Origin: Flabesymbios commensalis
Taxonomy: Eukaryota; Annelida; Polychaeta; Terebellida; Flabelligeridae
Assembly (NCBI GenBank): GCA_964017125.1
Contig: OZ024902.1
Span: 38,491,836-38,555,835, forward strand
Reading direction: 5' to 3'
Length of the DNA stretch: 64,000 nt
Positions 11,700-22,987 of the stretch are shown here, piece by piece. Numbering within the stretch: the first letter of the stretch is position 1; every line of letters starts with the position of its first letter. Both the position numbers and the translations under genes were made by a program. The notes beneath the pieces are model-generated. The model did not search any database and had not been told where the DNA came from. It saw only the letters and a program-made list of their open reading frames with translations.

Positions 11700-13670
11700 T
11701 GAAACTTAAAAACATGGAGGGCATTTTAGGTTTTGGCAACGTAAAATAACGAGGAACGGATCAACAATCTTTTATGTCGCTGCACCCACACTGTAACTCT
11801 CTTCCTTCTATAATTAGGACTGCTTAAACCATGACATCTTTCCGGAAACTATCATAAATTCATATATTCTGCTCTCAACCTGGACATGACATTGGTTATG
11901 TATTAGTTTTAGTGCACCTCTGAGCTCAGTTTTTCTGTGGAGTTAGGCGCCTTAGACATTCCAGTCTAATTGATTGATTGAATATTATGTGGCTGTATTA
12001 TATATTAGTGGCATCTCTTCCACATCCATACACCCTGTGTGCCGGAAGACAGGTTTGTTCGGCAACCCGCTGACTGGTGATTGCTCTGTCAATTTTCTGG
12101 GCGGGACGGGGGATTATGGTGGCCGGCTGCATGGCCTCTTGTTGAAATAAGATGCTGTTGCAATTTTGTATTTCATTCTTTAAATATTCGTGCATTTAAT
12201 TAGCACGTTGAATAATTATGTCTGTGTTTGCAACCCAATTGGCATAAATTATGCTAAACAATTTATCCATTTTTAAGGTGATATAATCGATATCGCCTCA
12301 TATTATATGATGAAATGTATACATTTCTGAGGTCATGGCGACAATAGGACACCCGTGTGTATGTTAGTCGCGGGATATTGCCTCCCTGGCGACATAAAGC
12401 CACCATATGTGACGACTATTCGCATCCGGATGCAAAAATCCGTCATTTGAGGAGTAGCATTTCAAAAAAATGTTTATTTGTAACGTTATATTATTTTTTC
12501 TTTAAAAACAACACTGTTATTTAATTCTTGACATATTGAAGTTTCTATTGGTATAAACAGTTGACATGAAACGCCAACAGTTATTTTTCAATAACATAAA
12601 TTCCAAATGCGATTTGTGGAATTTTCCCGAACGTCACGACTTTAGGTGACCTTACGTTATTCCTATTTTGGATTTTGTGATCTTGAGAAGTGGGTCAAGA
12701 TCACACATATGCATACTTGGTGCAACACTAGTATGCATTTGGTGTCAATGGTTTTAAACTAACCCAGCTGTCAAAATGACAATGTGATTCTTTCTTTAGC
12801 TTGTGTGACCTATTTCGAGTTCACTCATTTTGGGAGCCAAAATTGGAGCCATAACAAATGATAGGCCTAATTATACTTGACCTACTGGTGTTGTGTTTTA
12901 TGGTTTCGGTATGATTTTTGGCAGCCGTTTTGTTTTTCTCGAAAAGGCACGGATTCGGCAATACGTTTTATGAAAGTTGGTCCAGCCTATATTCTACGTT
13001 TTATTGTTTGAAATTAAAGAGAAAGATAAACGATTTGCATGGAAGCTGCCGCATAGTAACAATGAACCTGTACAATAAGATGGTCGACTTACGGATTTCA
13101 CCATACAAGTGCGTGTAATACATTGTGCAGTGCTGTGCTTTGGCAAGTGTATCATCATATAAAACAAGTGATAATTTTACCACTTTAGACTCTAAATAAA
13201 AATAATGTTCTTCTAGGTTTGACAGTTATGACAATATCTCTGCAATATTTATTTTTGGAACGAAAATAACTGCTAATATAGCAAAAAAGTCATGTTATAT
13301 TATCATACAATTTTAGAGATTAAAATGTCTTCTTTTAAATAACAGAAGAGCTGTGTAGAGAAAGTACACAAATACGTGGGCACAGAACGGGAGGGGAGTG
13401 ACGATATGTCGTCAAGCATAGCGACCACAAAGGAGATCGGGGCAAAACATTGGTAACAACCATAACTTGGCAGACGTGTCTTTTAATTCAAACTTTTATT
13501 ATTTAAACAAATATATTTAGAACACAAAAGCAATATTATAAAATTATAGTATGTAAGCCTTCTCTCTCGGACCACTGCCATCAATGTCACTGAGGACTGG
13601 AGCGTTAGCAGTATATTGATATCTTGAAAACAAGACACGTTCATTTTTATGACACAATTTATTTATAGTT
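11700..13670. other. No firm gene seen
   Basis: Unique-looking AT-rich sequence. A minus-strand exon-like stretch near 12050-12160 (EAMQPATIIPRPAQKID ...) has a phase compatible with the end of the Ly6-like gene but weak splice sites and no homology. Confidence 0.3.
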
Positions 13671-13675
13671 GAATT

Positions 13676-14150
13676 TTAATATTTTCTATTTCTATATTCT
13701 ATATTTTTATATTTTCTAAATTTTCTATTTCTCCTGCCGTTACTGGTAATAAGGTGTTCATTGTTTTCCCGCGGTACATGGTGTAGCCGAATGGGGACAT
13801 AAATATGTAAAATTAACGTGAAACATTCACAATTTGCACGTGATTTAGTGTCTTTGATGAACGTAATAATTTGATCTCTGTTGTGACTCCTATGTAGAAT
13901 GTGTTCAGGTATATTTCCGAAAATTCTTTCATTTGAACCGACGTGGAACAAGAGCAACACACCTTGAATATTCAAATATTGCTTCTTAGACAGAAATGTA
14001 TGCAATTTATTATTGGCATCAAAATTACTTTACCTGCAGATCGAGACACTTTGCGACAAAGATACCCACTGATATATACAAGAAAATTCTCCTCCTCAAT
14101 GGTGATACATATGTGGGGCGTGAATGATTTCAGCATTGAATAAGCTAATT
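13676..14150 (-). pseudogene. Possible C-terminal remnant of a DNA-transposon protein
   Basis: Two minus-strand open stretches follow each other. The upstream one (about 14033-14150) reads SFTPHICITIEEENFLVYIS then GYLCRKVSRSA. The E-x-x-x-YI-GY-x-x-x-K pattern resembles the C-terminal part of THAP/P-type transposases. The downstream one (13676-14005) ends LILHIYVPIRLHHVPRENNE then a basic tail (GRRNRKFRKYKN), like the basic C-termini of such proteins. The two are not in the same frame. Assignment rests on motif impression only, and a chance reading of AT-rich DNA cannot be excluded. Confidence 0.3.
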
Positions 14151-14159
14151 CTGTGACAG

Positions 14160-15203
14160 AATCGCTCAGATCAGATGAATCAGCAGTAACAGTAGCATGC
14201 TATATATCAACAAAATATTTTTGTTCAGGTATATTCCGAATGATAAACATGACAAATGATCCGTGTCATTAGACTATAATATATAGTAATATTATGGTTT
14301 CCTTTGCCCTATCTTGGTTTTCTTTGCCCGTATCTACCCTTGCATACATCGTCACCTGCCAGCAAATACGAGAAGAAGAACCAATGATGGTGTAATGCTG
14401 GACCAGCATTACAAACCTTGGGCCAGCATTACACTATAATTGAGTCGACGTCTCGTGTTAGCTGGGCGTCACCTGTTGTTTGTAAACAATGAATATGTAT
14501 ACTTGTTTATACGGGCGCATCAACCCTTGAGATACTAAAGGGAAGAAGACAATTAAAAAGTATTGATAACTAACCAACAAATTATTGGATAAAAAATAGA
14601 AGTAAACCTCCGTCAATACTTATTTTTCTGATTTTTATGATGTAAAGTATGTATTGTTTTTAATAGGATCAATGTCATAATTATTTAATATGGTAAAATC
14701 ATACTTGATAGATGGTAAAAGCATTAGTTCCAACTCCCAATACCGGGGGACAGCACTGAGAGCGATTTCACGTTTTGGGGAGAGTTGACTCTCTTATTGT
14801 ACAGGGTCTTTGATAGTAATTTAGAGACCTCGTGAGATTATTTTAATAATAACGCCTGATCTCCATAATCTTTTGTGATGCTGAATTAGTGATATGTGGA
14901 AAAATTATTGTGAATAACTGTCACCTAATTTCTATCATCAAATAATGTACGTAAAATTCGTCCCAGTGGTTAAATCGATAAAATACAAAAGGGAGTACTG
15001 TTTCAATGAACTCTCCTGCTGGTGGTATTCCACTTGAAAATATATAGGACCTATACATAGATGGGCTCTAGATCGGGTTTTATTGTAGCACTTTATAACA
15101 TGATTTACGTGTGATCTAAATAGGCAATATTGTTACTTCTTTCTTCCTTGCCATACCATGGTATCAGCTGTAGACTACATAATGACGTGGTCTGGATGAG
15201 TAA
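14160..15203. other. No gene seen; one short palindrome
   Basis: AT-rich sequence. TGTAATGCTGGACCAGCATTA near 14392 (written here in part) is a near-perfect palindrome belonging to the dispersed CCAACATT/GGCCCA family. A weak acceptor near 14755 could start a terminal exon of the Ly6-like gene. Confidence 0.3.
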
Positions 15204-15207
15204 TTAA

Positions 15208-15414
15208 CCCTTTAACCACCGGTGCCGCATATATTCGGGTTTTCATTTTTTATTAGCACATAAAATGTGACATCAATCAGCAATATTTGAAAACAGCTGA
15301 CCACCATTTTGTCAAATCTGAATAATTTTCACTCACTTGAAGTTGTGGATCGCGTCAGCGAGACACAACTTCAAGTGGGTGAAAATTCAGATTGAATAAT
15401 TTGGCGGGTAAAGG
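15208..15414 (-). mobile_element. TTAA-flanked MITE, CCCTTTAACC family
   Basis: It begins at TTAA (15204-15207) with CCCTTTAACCACCGGTGCCG and ends near GGCGGGTAAAGG. It contains a hairpin of about 65 bp (15324-15388) with arms TTTTCACTCACTTGAAGTTG / CAACTTCAAGTGGGTGAAAA. It is an inverted copy of 24562-24805. Confidence 0.75.
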
Positions 15415-15474
15415 CTCATATATGAGTGAAAATAAAGAACCATGTTCAATAAATTCATAAGAGGGTCTACTTAC

Positions 15475-15679
15475 CAGTTGTCGTACTTGGCCTCAGATGG
15501 GGAACACTGCTCGGGTTTTCATTGCACATCTGTGGGCTACTACAACATTCGTAACAGAAAGGCTCGTCGTTCAACCAGCTCTGACAATTATGTGGATCAG
15601 CCATCTTTGCGTCACATTCCGTCTGGCTCATACAACCTTTTTGTACCCGGTACCCAGGGGTTGACAGAGTGAAGCAAAC
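15475..15679 (-). CDS. Exon 5: C-terminal half of the three-finger (Ly6/uPAR) domain
   Basis: A 205-nt minus-strand exon, with acceptor TTTTAATTGCAG and donor CTG/GTAAGTAGAC. It encodes VCFTLSTPGYRVQKGCMSQ, TECDAKMADPHNC, and the closing FCYECCSSPQMCNENP. The adjacent-cysteine then CN ending is the C-terminal signature of LU domains and of TGF-beta-receptor ectodomains. With exon 4 the domain has 12 cysteines, more than the usual 8-10. After the domain comes SSVPHLRPSTTT, a Ser/Thr/Pro linker of the kind that precedes a membrane anchor. The exon leaves at phase 1, and the next exon was not identified with confidence. Confidence 0.7.
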
Positions 15680-15707
15680 CTGCAATTAAAATATAATTCT
15701 TTATTAG

Positions 15708-15945
15708 AAACAAAAATGCCAAAAAGTAATTATATATTTGAAACAAAAATGCCAAAAAGTATTCATGAACCATTGCATTTTGTTATGCTTAAAAAAAGCA
15801 TTGGTGAAAAATTGAAAAACAGGAATAAAAGATTATGTTTACCGCAATCGTCGGGAATACAGTTTCATTCATTATATTGCTCTGCAAAGCCAAAATGTAG
15901 TATCTGCTTACTTGTAAGGTAAGCGGATGTTGCCTTTTGGATTTG
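15708..15945. repeat. Short direct duplication and small hairpin repeat in an intron
   Basis: AACAAAAATGCCAAAAAGTA is duplicated at about 15708 and 15742. At 15873-15945 the block GCAAAGCCAAAATGTAGTA followed by CTTACTTGTAAGGTAAG matches the small hairpin repeats at 55366-55450 and 62080-62150. Confidence 0.5.
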
Positions 15946-16246
15946 GATAACATCTGTACCCAACATAGCTATTCTATATATATTTAAATCATGCTAATCT
16001 ACTATGAATTATATTGTGGTCATATTTTAAGAGGGTTAAAGGAACAAATACTTAATTTACACTAAAAAAATTATCCTGGGGTTTTGAATAATCTAAGTAA
16101 ACATTTTTAAATAGTTTTAACTTTGTAAATGATTTATAGAAACGTAAGCTCGCCAAGCTCTTAAACATTTCTCGAAAACGATTGGTCACCTGGTGGCGTA
16201 TTTAATTATTTGTATTATAAGAAAAAAAATAATGGAAGTATGATAC

Positions 16247-16449
16247 AAGTTTTTTCTTGTCATTGAAATCTTTGAAAGTCGCCTTGACCAGCGCCATACT
16301 AACTTCGCCATCGGCACATCTTTGATAATTCGGCGAAGCGTCATGATTGCATTCATCTGTTCGCAAGTGTGTACTGTCAAATGGGTCGATATTGACAAAG
16401 GTTTTGTTCTCACAAGCATAGCAAGTCAGAAGAATTGAATCGTGTGGCA
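16247..16449 (-). CDS. Exon 4: N-terminal half of the three-finger (Ly6/uPAR) domain
   Basis: A 203-nt minus-strand exon, with acceptor ACTTGTTCCAG and donor CTT/GTATCATAC. It encodes VPHDSILLTCYACENKTF, then two further cysteines in DEC and RCADGE, and ends FKDFNDKKKL. The LxCYxC opening is the hallmark start of Ly6/uPAR-type three-finger domains. There is one possible N-glycosylation sequon (ENKT). It enters with two bases of a codon and leaves at phase 0, matching exons 3 and 5. An in-frame ATG at 16463-16465 lies just upstream of the acceptor, but it would give too short a hydrophobic leader to be the real start. Confidence 0.7.
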
Positions 16450-16629
16450 CTGGAACAAGTAACATGGTAATAGGCTGAAATAATTATCAGATTATGGTCA
16501 GCTAAGAACGGAGTGCTAAACTTTCGCCAAATTTGACTCATTTTTTCTGTCATAAACTTCAATATTAATTCGATGCATTGCTCATTGTATGCGGTCAAAG
16601 GCCGTCAGTTATAATGACTGGGTGGTTAA

Positions 16630-16939
16630 AACGACACAATCAGGCCAAAATCATAAAATCGGCAAATTTATTTTGGCTTTTTAATATGACCATTGAAACT
16701 GCAATTTTTTTTTAATTTTTGTGTTGCGCATTTATACTAGTTAAACGAGATATAGAGACGAAATTCCCATATTCCCACATGCAAGCCCAAAAAAAAAAGA
16801 ATTCGGCAATTTCGTCTCTATATCTCTCGCTTAAATGGTAAATGCGCAACACAAATATGAAAAACTTTTGCAGTTCAAGTTTATCAACATGTATACATCA
16901 TAATTATGGTCATGATGATTTTAGCCTGATTGTGCTGCT
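16630..16939. mobile_element. Palindromic MITE with TTAA duplication, inside an intron of the Ly6-like gene
   Basis: TTAA lies at 16626-16629 and 16940-16943. The ends AACGACACAATCAGGCCAAA and GCCTGATTGTGCTGCT are inverted. The interior halves GTGTTGCGCATTTA / TAAATGCGCAACAC and GAGACGAAATTCC-type blocks match 51912-52276. The whole element folds on itself. Confidence 0.75.
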
Positions 16940-17323
16940 TTAAGCCATTTGCTTGGAGTCTGAGAGGTTCCCGCTTCAAATCCCGGCGGCAGACAAATTT
17001 ATTTTTTAAACATTAGTTTAACAGTTTATTTACGTAGGCCTATTAATCTCTGTTTGCTTTTATATCTCTCCCATTATTGAAATTGTTGTAAAAATTGAAA
17101 GCGTCGAAGTTTTATGAATCACAATAATTTAAGTTAACATCTTTTTAACTCGAACTTCAAGACTAATACATCTCAAGACTTATGTGAAAGAAGTGAAGAC
17201 CTATTTCGCCCTCACATTAGTGTCATCTGGTGGTAGTGATATAATGTTTTAAAAATAAATTCAACAATCTCAATTGTGTTAAATTGTTGGTGATCAGAGT
17301 TGATCAGCGCAGTTACAACTCAC

Positions 17324-17456
17324 CTGGACAGCACATATCTGCTTGATAAATCATCACTGCGTTGTTTTGTGTGTCAACTGTACAGGGAGCTACCCTTACA
17401 TGTTCCACATAGGCCACGGGCAGGCCCAGCAGACGCTCACACTCATCTCGCAGTAC
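17324..17456 (-). CDS. Exon 3: cysteine-bearing exon of the Ly6-like gene
   Basis: A 133-nt minus-strand exon lies between acceptor TCTACACACAG and donor CCAG/GTGAGTTG. It encodes 44 codons without a stop in GC-richer sequence than its surroundings, beginning VLRDECERLLGLPVAYVEHV and ending QADMCCP. It contains four cysteines, two of them adjacent near the end. It starts at phase 0 and ends at phase 1, and joins exactly to the next exon at 16449. I do not recognise the domain. The pattern of alternating strand- and helix-like stretches with paired cysteines suggests a small extracellular module ahead of the LU domain. Confidence 0.6.
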
Positions 17457-17712
17457 CTGTGTGTAGAGAAGCGGCTGTGAAAGGTGCAGACATTCACAGT
17501 TATGACTCTCGGTGATAGACTCTGTGATGTACCGCGTCCTAATCTCTATGTAATTTCCACATACATCTAGTTCAACAGAAAGTGATTATCGTTGATAGAA
17601 GCAAAGAGTCTAGAATTTTTTAATACTAGTACTAAAATAGGCTGAAACCAGTGATACTGCAGGTTCCACGAGGGCGACCGCGGCTGCTTTAGTGCAGCGG
17701 TTAAGCTCCCAC

Positions 17713-18040
17713 AATGAAACAAATGTGCATTTTATGATAAAAGCATGGAACTTCTACCATTATTAGTACATACCCTGAGGTTTATTTTAAGATGTGGAGG
17801 TTAGCTAGATTTGACCCCCGGTGACCTCTAGAGATCATTGACCTCGAAAGGTCAAAATATCCACAGGTGAGGTTGAAAGTGTGTATTAGAGTGTCTATAA
17901 AATGTTTTTTTTATTTCACAAGTGTAGCAAATTATCGAAGAGACTGTTGTTATTCATAAATATAGCACCAAGGTCATTGCAAGGTCGTACCAAGGTCATT
18001 TCAAGGTCAAAGTAGCAAAAACAGTGAAAATATCCACTTG
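17713..18040 (+). repeat. AGGTCA-rich dispersed repeat, plus orientation
   Basis: GCATTTTATGATAAAAGCAT, then AAGATGTGGAGGTTA, TGACCTCTAGAG and several TCAAGGTCA/CAAGGTCAT blocks. An inverted copy lies at 21040-21320 and related direct material at 20240-20720. Confidence 0.65.
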
Positions 18041-18049
18041 TTACCGGGT

Positions 18050-19600
18050 ATCTATTTAATATTGGTAGTGGTGCAGTCATCGATTACAAGGAACTGGTTT
18101 TGACACCTTCTTGGTCGGATATTATTGGGAGATTGGGGACGGTATCAACCTTGGGGGGCAGGGGTGATATTCCTTCTCCAATTTAATTGAAAGATGAAAA
18201 TTACATTATTATGCCGCAGTGTGAAACATCTGCTTGGGCTCCCATGGCAAAATATTAATACATAATTGGGTTATGACGGTTGACATGGACTTGGATTGTG
18301 TTTTTTATAACAGTATAATGTGTTATGTGTTCGTTGATTTAGTTGATCGATCTTAGTCCCTGTTATGTCTAAACTGCACAATATTTAGCAAATTTGACTC
18401 GATTTGCCAAGCACTTCCCCAACTGCATTCTAGGTTAATAGTATTACTTTTATTTAGGGATGTACGTTGGCCTATGTTAAAATTAAGAGTGCCATAAGTT
18501 TTTACTATTTTTCCTTTACACATTCCCTAGTTGTATATCCTTTTATACAATAAACAACTAAAACATTTAGAGGTTTTAATTAGGTTTCTACGCTTTCCAG
18601 AGTGTCCTTTTTTTGCTACACGGTGTAGAGCACAGTGTAGCTATTTTATCTCTGGTTTTGGTGCGGGAAACAGATGACAGACAATTGTCGGTTATTTTAT
18701 TTTATGTGTACATATCGCAAAATTTATATTCTATACGTACATGTATATGTACATTTTTAAAATAGCATGTACACAAAAACATTCCTATTTTAAAAACTGG
18801 ATATGACGTTGCTTACATGATAAGTATGGCGACACCTATAGCCAGTGAACAGTTGGTTTTATATTATAATGTCATATTTTTGTATTATATACTTTTAATT
18901 CACTAATATAGTTGACAGGCATTGTAGAGGTCGTCTCGACCTGTTCCCGTCAACCAAAGCTAATAACATGTGATCTGTTCCCGTCAACCAAAGTTAATAA
19001 CATGTTGAAAAAAATACTCAATTAATAATAATGATAATGTACCATTTTTGCATTTTTCCAGTTTCTAACTGGAAGTCAAATAAACAACATAAACTATTAC
19101 TTTGTGGTTCTAGTGCAGGTCGACCACGTTTTTTATTGGATTGACACTACATCTTCCACGTAAACCTGTTTTAATAATTATGTTAGTATTTGAGAATGTG
19201 GAGATACGCTGCCAATGTCTAGTTCCATTGTAGTTCTGTCCAGCTCTGAACGAGCCGCAATATTATTGCTCCTCCCAATATGTATTTACAAAGGAAATTC
19301 GTATGAATGGATTCTTTTTTGTCTAGATTTATGAGATCTAAAACATGTGGAAAAGTGTTAGAGTCGTTGCAGGTTTAATTGCGAAATCTCGATTCATAAG
19401 AAGTCCCTTCTTAATCATATACAGTGCTGAGCTGGCGTTTTGTGCTTGTCGACTCGGCGATTCCTAGGTAGGCAAACGTGTCTACTGTCTTTACCTGATA
19501 ATTTTTTTAAACATATTGTTGTATGTAAAGGTATCATGTAAATCACTCACGTTTGACGGGTGGCCAAACAAATTTAATCGACTGGACATTAACAAACTGT
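18050..19600. other. Intronic sequence, no feature recognised
   Basis: AT-rich, with a duplicated CTGTTCCCGTCAACCAAAG block (about 18940 and 18975). No supported exon apart from the one listed at 19609-19679. Confidence 0.4.
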
Positions 19601-19608
19601 GGTCTCAC

Positions 19609-19679
19609 CTCCAGAAATAAATGGATAGTCACAACCTCTTTAACTACCATCAAAGAAATCCAGTGAACCCGGTCATACT
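19609..19679 (-). CDS. Exon 2 (tentative): linker exon of the Ly6-like gene
   Basis: A 71-nt minus-strand segment lies between an acceptor with a pyrimidine tract (ACCCTTTCAG) and a donor (CTGGAG then GTGAGAC). It is open only in the frame that accepts two bases from exon 1 and hands over at phase 0 to exon 3, exactly the phases required. It encodes YDRVHWISLMVVKEVV and TIHLFLE, amphipathic or hydrophobic, with no known motif. The same frame stays open for 19 more codons to a second donor (GTGAGTG, near 19560), but that donor has the wrong phase for exon 3. It is chosen on phase and splice signals only, without homology. Confidence 0.4.
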
Positions 19680-20239
19680 CTGAAAGGGTCTGATAAAGCT
19701 ATTGGGCTGAGAGACAATTCCGGATCATTCTGAATGTCTCAGAATTTAGCGACCAGGTTACATGTATAAAACCACACACCAATGTCCTAAACTCTGCACA
19801 CTGTCACCATGATCAACAAAACTGCGAAATCAACCTTCTTAAATCAGGCGAAAATGTCCGTGCCACTACTGGCGGAGATGAATAACATTACATGAAAATC
19901 AGTGCAGATGTGCAATTCATTTATACAAGAGCCATCATTGATGCTGCAGTGGCAGCAAAAGTCGGGACTATTGAAGTTCTGAGTAAAGATCGGTACGGGA
20001 AGTTTTGACATAAATGTTAGTGTTATGTACAAAACATATCACACAAACACTTGACATAAACAAAACTACCTATGTTTAGTCGACCATGGCGCTGTTAAAT
20101 ACGAGTAGATCTTTGTAATGTTTGCTACAATAATAAATGTTTATGTGCATTCAGGTAATATTTATCTGTGTTTGGTGTGTGCTATAGCTGATGTGAATAA
20201 ACGTATTTCCTCTACTTTTTTAAATACGTAAATCAATGG

Positions 20240-20720
20240 TTTCGCGAGTCAAAATTGTAGTATTCCGAGGTCATTGACCTCTAAGAAGGTTAAATCCAGC
20301 TTATTTCCATCTCACAAAATGATTCAGTGTATATGTTAGATCGTGCCCTAAATTTGCTGTGAATAATATAAAAATCTCTACATTTTATGCATAATTGTCA
20401 TAAAACAATAGTTGCTGAGTCAAAATTGTAGTATTTCAAGGAAAATGGGGTCAGCGGTGAGGTCGGTTACCTCCACATCTCAAAATGACACTCAGGGCAC
20501 GTGCTTGATTGTGTACCAATTTAGCTGTGAATAAAAACATCACCACTAACATCTCTAACCACTAACATTGAAATTAATCAAAAGTGGACAAGTCTACCTC
20601 TCACTTTAATGTGAACCTATCTATGTACAACAGAGCTACTGTCGACATACACTGAGGGCGCCCTTGCCAAAGGTGACCTCGCAAGGTCAAGTTAAGGTCC
20701 TTTCAAGTTTCAACTGGGTT
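20240..20720. repeat. AGGTCA-rich dispersed repeats
   Basis: GAGTCAAAATTGTAGTATT occurs twice (about 20247 and 20419), with GAGGTCATTGACCTC, GGTGAGGTCGGTTACCTCC and AGGTCAAGTTAAGGTCC. These are the same family as 17713-18040. Confidence 0.6.
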
Positions 20721-21039
20721 GTATGTAATAAAAAGTATATGTTTTATGATTTTACCAGTATGACCTTGAAATGACTTTGATATGACCTTTATGTTGCTTT
20801 CGGACTGTACCCCAGTAAAACACAACCCCAACCCATGTCAACCTTCATAACCCAATGTTTTACATTTCTGCATAATTGTAATTTAGAAAGGAGCGTAATA
20901 AGCAGCATGCTCCCAGGGTTCATACTGCACCCAATATTTTAAATTAATGTTGAAAATATATCTGATGTATAATTTTTCAAAACCAGTCATGTGTGATAGA
21001 TAACTGCACCACTAACAGTGTTGAAATTGATATTCTTAT

Positions 21040-21320
21040 TATTTTTGCCATTTTGACATTGAAATGACCTTGATGTGACCTTGATGTTATACTTATGATT
21101 ACTGGCAGTCTTTTAGAGTATTTGGCACACTTCTGGAATACGAAAACATTTTATAGACATTGTAATACATGATTTTCACCACTTTTGGCTTTGCCGGTGT
21201 ATATCTAGAGGTCATCAAATGTCAAATCCAGTTTACCTCCACATCTTATAATGACCCTTAGGATATGTTCTACAAGTGGTAAAAATTGCATGCTTTTATC
21301 ATAAAATGCACTATAGGTTA
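21040..21320 (-). repeat. AGGTCA-rich dispersed repeat, minus orientation
   Basis: GAAATGACCTTGATGTGACC, TAGAGGTCATCAAATG, TACCTCCACATCTTATAATG and CATGCTTTTATCATAAAATGC are the reverse complement of 17713-18040, about 3 kb away. Confidence 0.65.
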
Positions 21321-21329
21321 CCTTATCTG

Positions 21330-22435
21330 CTATACTACTTGGACTACGCATCTTCCTGATAGCAAGTCTTGACCTCGAGGCCAGGGCTTGCTGTCGAGAA
21401 GATGGGACTACGGCGTGCGGTGTTAATAGGGACACTATTACTGCAGGCGACTGATTGGACTAGTGCTCGTACTATGCCGGCTCACTATTTGAGATTGCTG
21501 CCAAGATAAGCACTAGAATAGATAATATTAATTCTGTACAGAATGCTACTACTAATAATAAGCCTAAAACTAATAACTGAAGTTTACTTTCAAATAAAGT
21601 ATAATGAGTAAAAGATCATAAAACCAATCAGAGGCGCTTTCCTTTCTGAGTCACGTGGTACTCTTTAAGCTGGGCTCCATGTACGGCAGTTCGCCTACTG
21701 ATCTGTGATATTTACCATATTGCTGTATCTTCTGTATTATTGAATGAACCCACAATGAACGATATGTTCTACGCTTAACTCTTCTGTACACCAAAGCGAG
21801 CAGAATTAGACAATTTCACACCTAAATTGTTCAGAAAACGCTGAATTTCTGCCGGCATGTTGTCCTCCTGCTATCTTTCTGTAGGGTCTACCTATTTTGA
21901 GCCTAACTGTCTGCTGGTAAACAAAGAAATCCCTGCCCCCTGTGTAAAATGACGTTTGCGATGTGAACAGAAAATATCGCGACGCGCCGCATCGTACCGT
22001 ACCTAACCGTGCCAGGCCGCTGAACTTAGCTGCAATGAGTATACATTCCTGCTATACATGGTATATTATTCAAAACAGATTCACTGTTGTCGAAATCTAC
22101 ATAATAATACTGTGGACAAATTTGCGAATTTAAGAATCTCGCGAAATTATAATTATAATAGCGCTATCTAATATCGACATTGATAATTCGCGAATTCTAG
22201 ACTTCGTGGAAAATCCCAAAGTAACAAATTCGCGAAAATCTAAACACGCGAAAATGACCAGATCAGTGTTGATTCTATTTATATATAGCTTATACAATCA
22301 TGTATAACAATTCATTTTTAGAATAAATTGATCTTCCAAAACGCCTGATAGTTGATAATGTGTAGATCTAACAGTTGAAAATGTGTAAACAAAATTAATT
22401 ATAAGTCCTCAGTTAGAACTACATTTTTGCTCTTC
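21330..22435. other. Mostly unique sequence with TTCGCGAA motifs
   Basis: A slightly GC-richer stretch lies at 21640-22030, with no supported exon. Between 22080 and 22260, AATTCGCGAA/TTCGCGAA palindromes recur at least four times, which looks like an eroded MITE. Confidence 0.35.
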
Positions 22436-22439
22436 TTAA

Positions 22440-22681
22440 TCCTTAAAGCGCGGGGATCGATTTTAGTCGTCAGAATCTGACGTCTGTAGACGTCAGATTC
22501 TGACGTCTAAAATCGATCCCAGCACTGTAAGAGTGAAAATATTTATAATGGCCGCAGACCCATAACATAGGTATTCAAATGAATCGGAATGAGCTAATTA
22601 AGACGGTTATGATGATTTTAAATTAAAAAAACACCCTTTGGTACTCAAGGTTTTCATAAAAAAAATTTAGCGCTCTAAGGG
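22440..22681. mobile_element. TTAA-flanked MITE, GCGCGGGGATCGA family
   Basis: TTAA lies at 22436-22439 and 22682-22685. The termini are TCCTTAAAGCGC and GCGCTCTAAGGG. Near the left end sits a long hairpin (about 22456-22520) built on GTCAGAATCTGACGTC and its complement. The family includes 43939-44176, and isolated left ends at about 32354 and 59069. Confidence 0.8.
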
Positions 22682-22987
22682 TTAAATATAGGTAGGCCTA
22701 TACCCTTTAAGTAAAATATCGTTATCTCGTGATAACCAGCTATCTTGTATACATATTGCACTCATAAATTGTTTTATATCCTGAATAAATATATGAATTG
22801 CATCAAATTTAGCATTTAGACATAAACATATTTATTATCTCGACGACCGTACTGCCATTTCTGTGTTACTATATGGTTTACCAACTGTAATTATTGAACT
22901 AGAGCATCAAATTGAGAAGCAATATGAAATAAACAAAGCTCGATGAAATTTAGAATCGGCAAAACGTTTTCTATAATATCGACTTAC

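Noticed and set aside
16944-16995. Possible tRNA (GGTTCCCGCTTCAAATCCCG)
   Set aside because: A B-box-like block only; no A box at the right distance and no acceptor or anticodon stem.
19892-19978. Minus-strand exon-like segment encoding PDFCCHCSINDGSCINELHI between TTTACTCAG and CAT/GTAATG
   Set aside because: The cysteines are attractive, but the frame with cysteines is phase 0 and the phase needed after exon 1 meets a stop at once, so it cannot be placed in the Ly6-like gene without another unseen exon.
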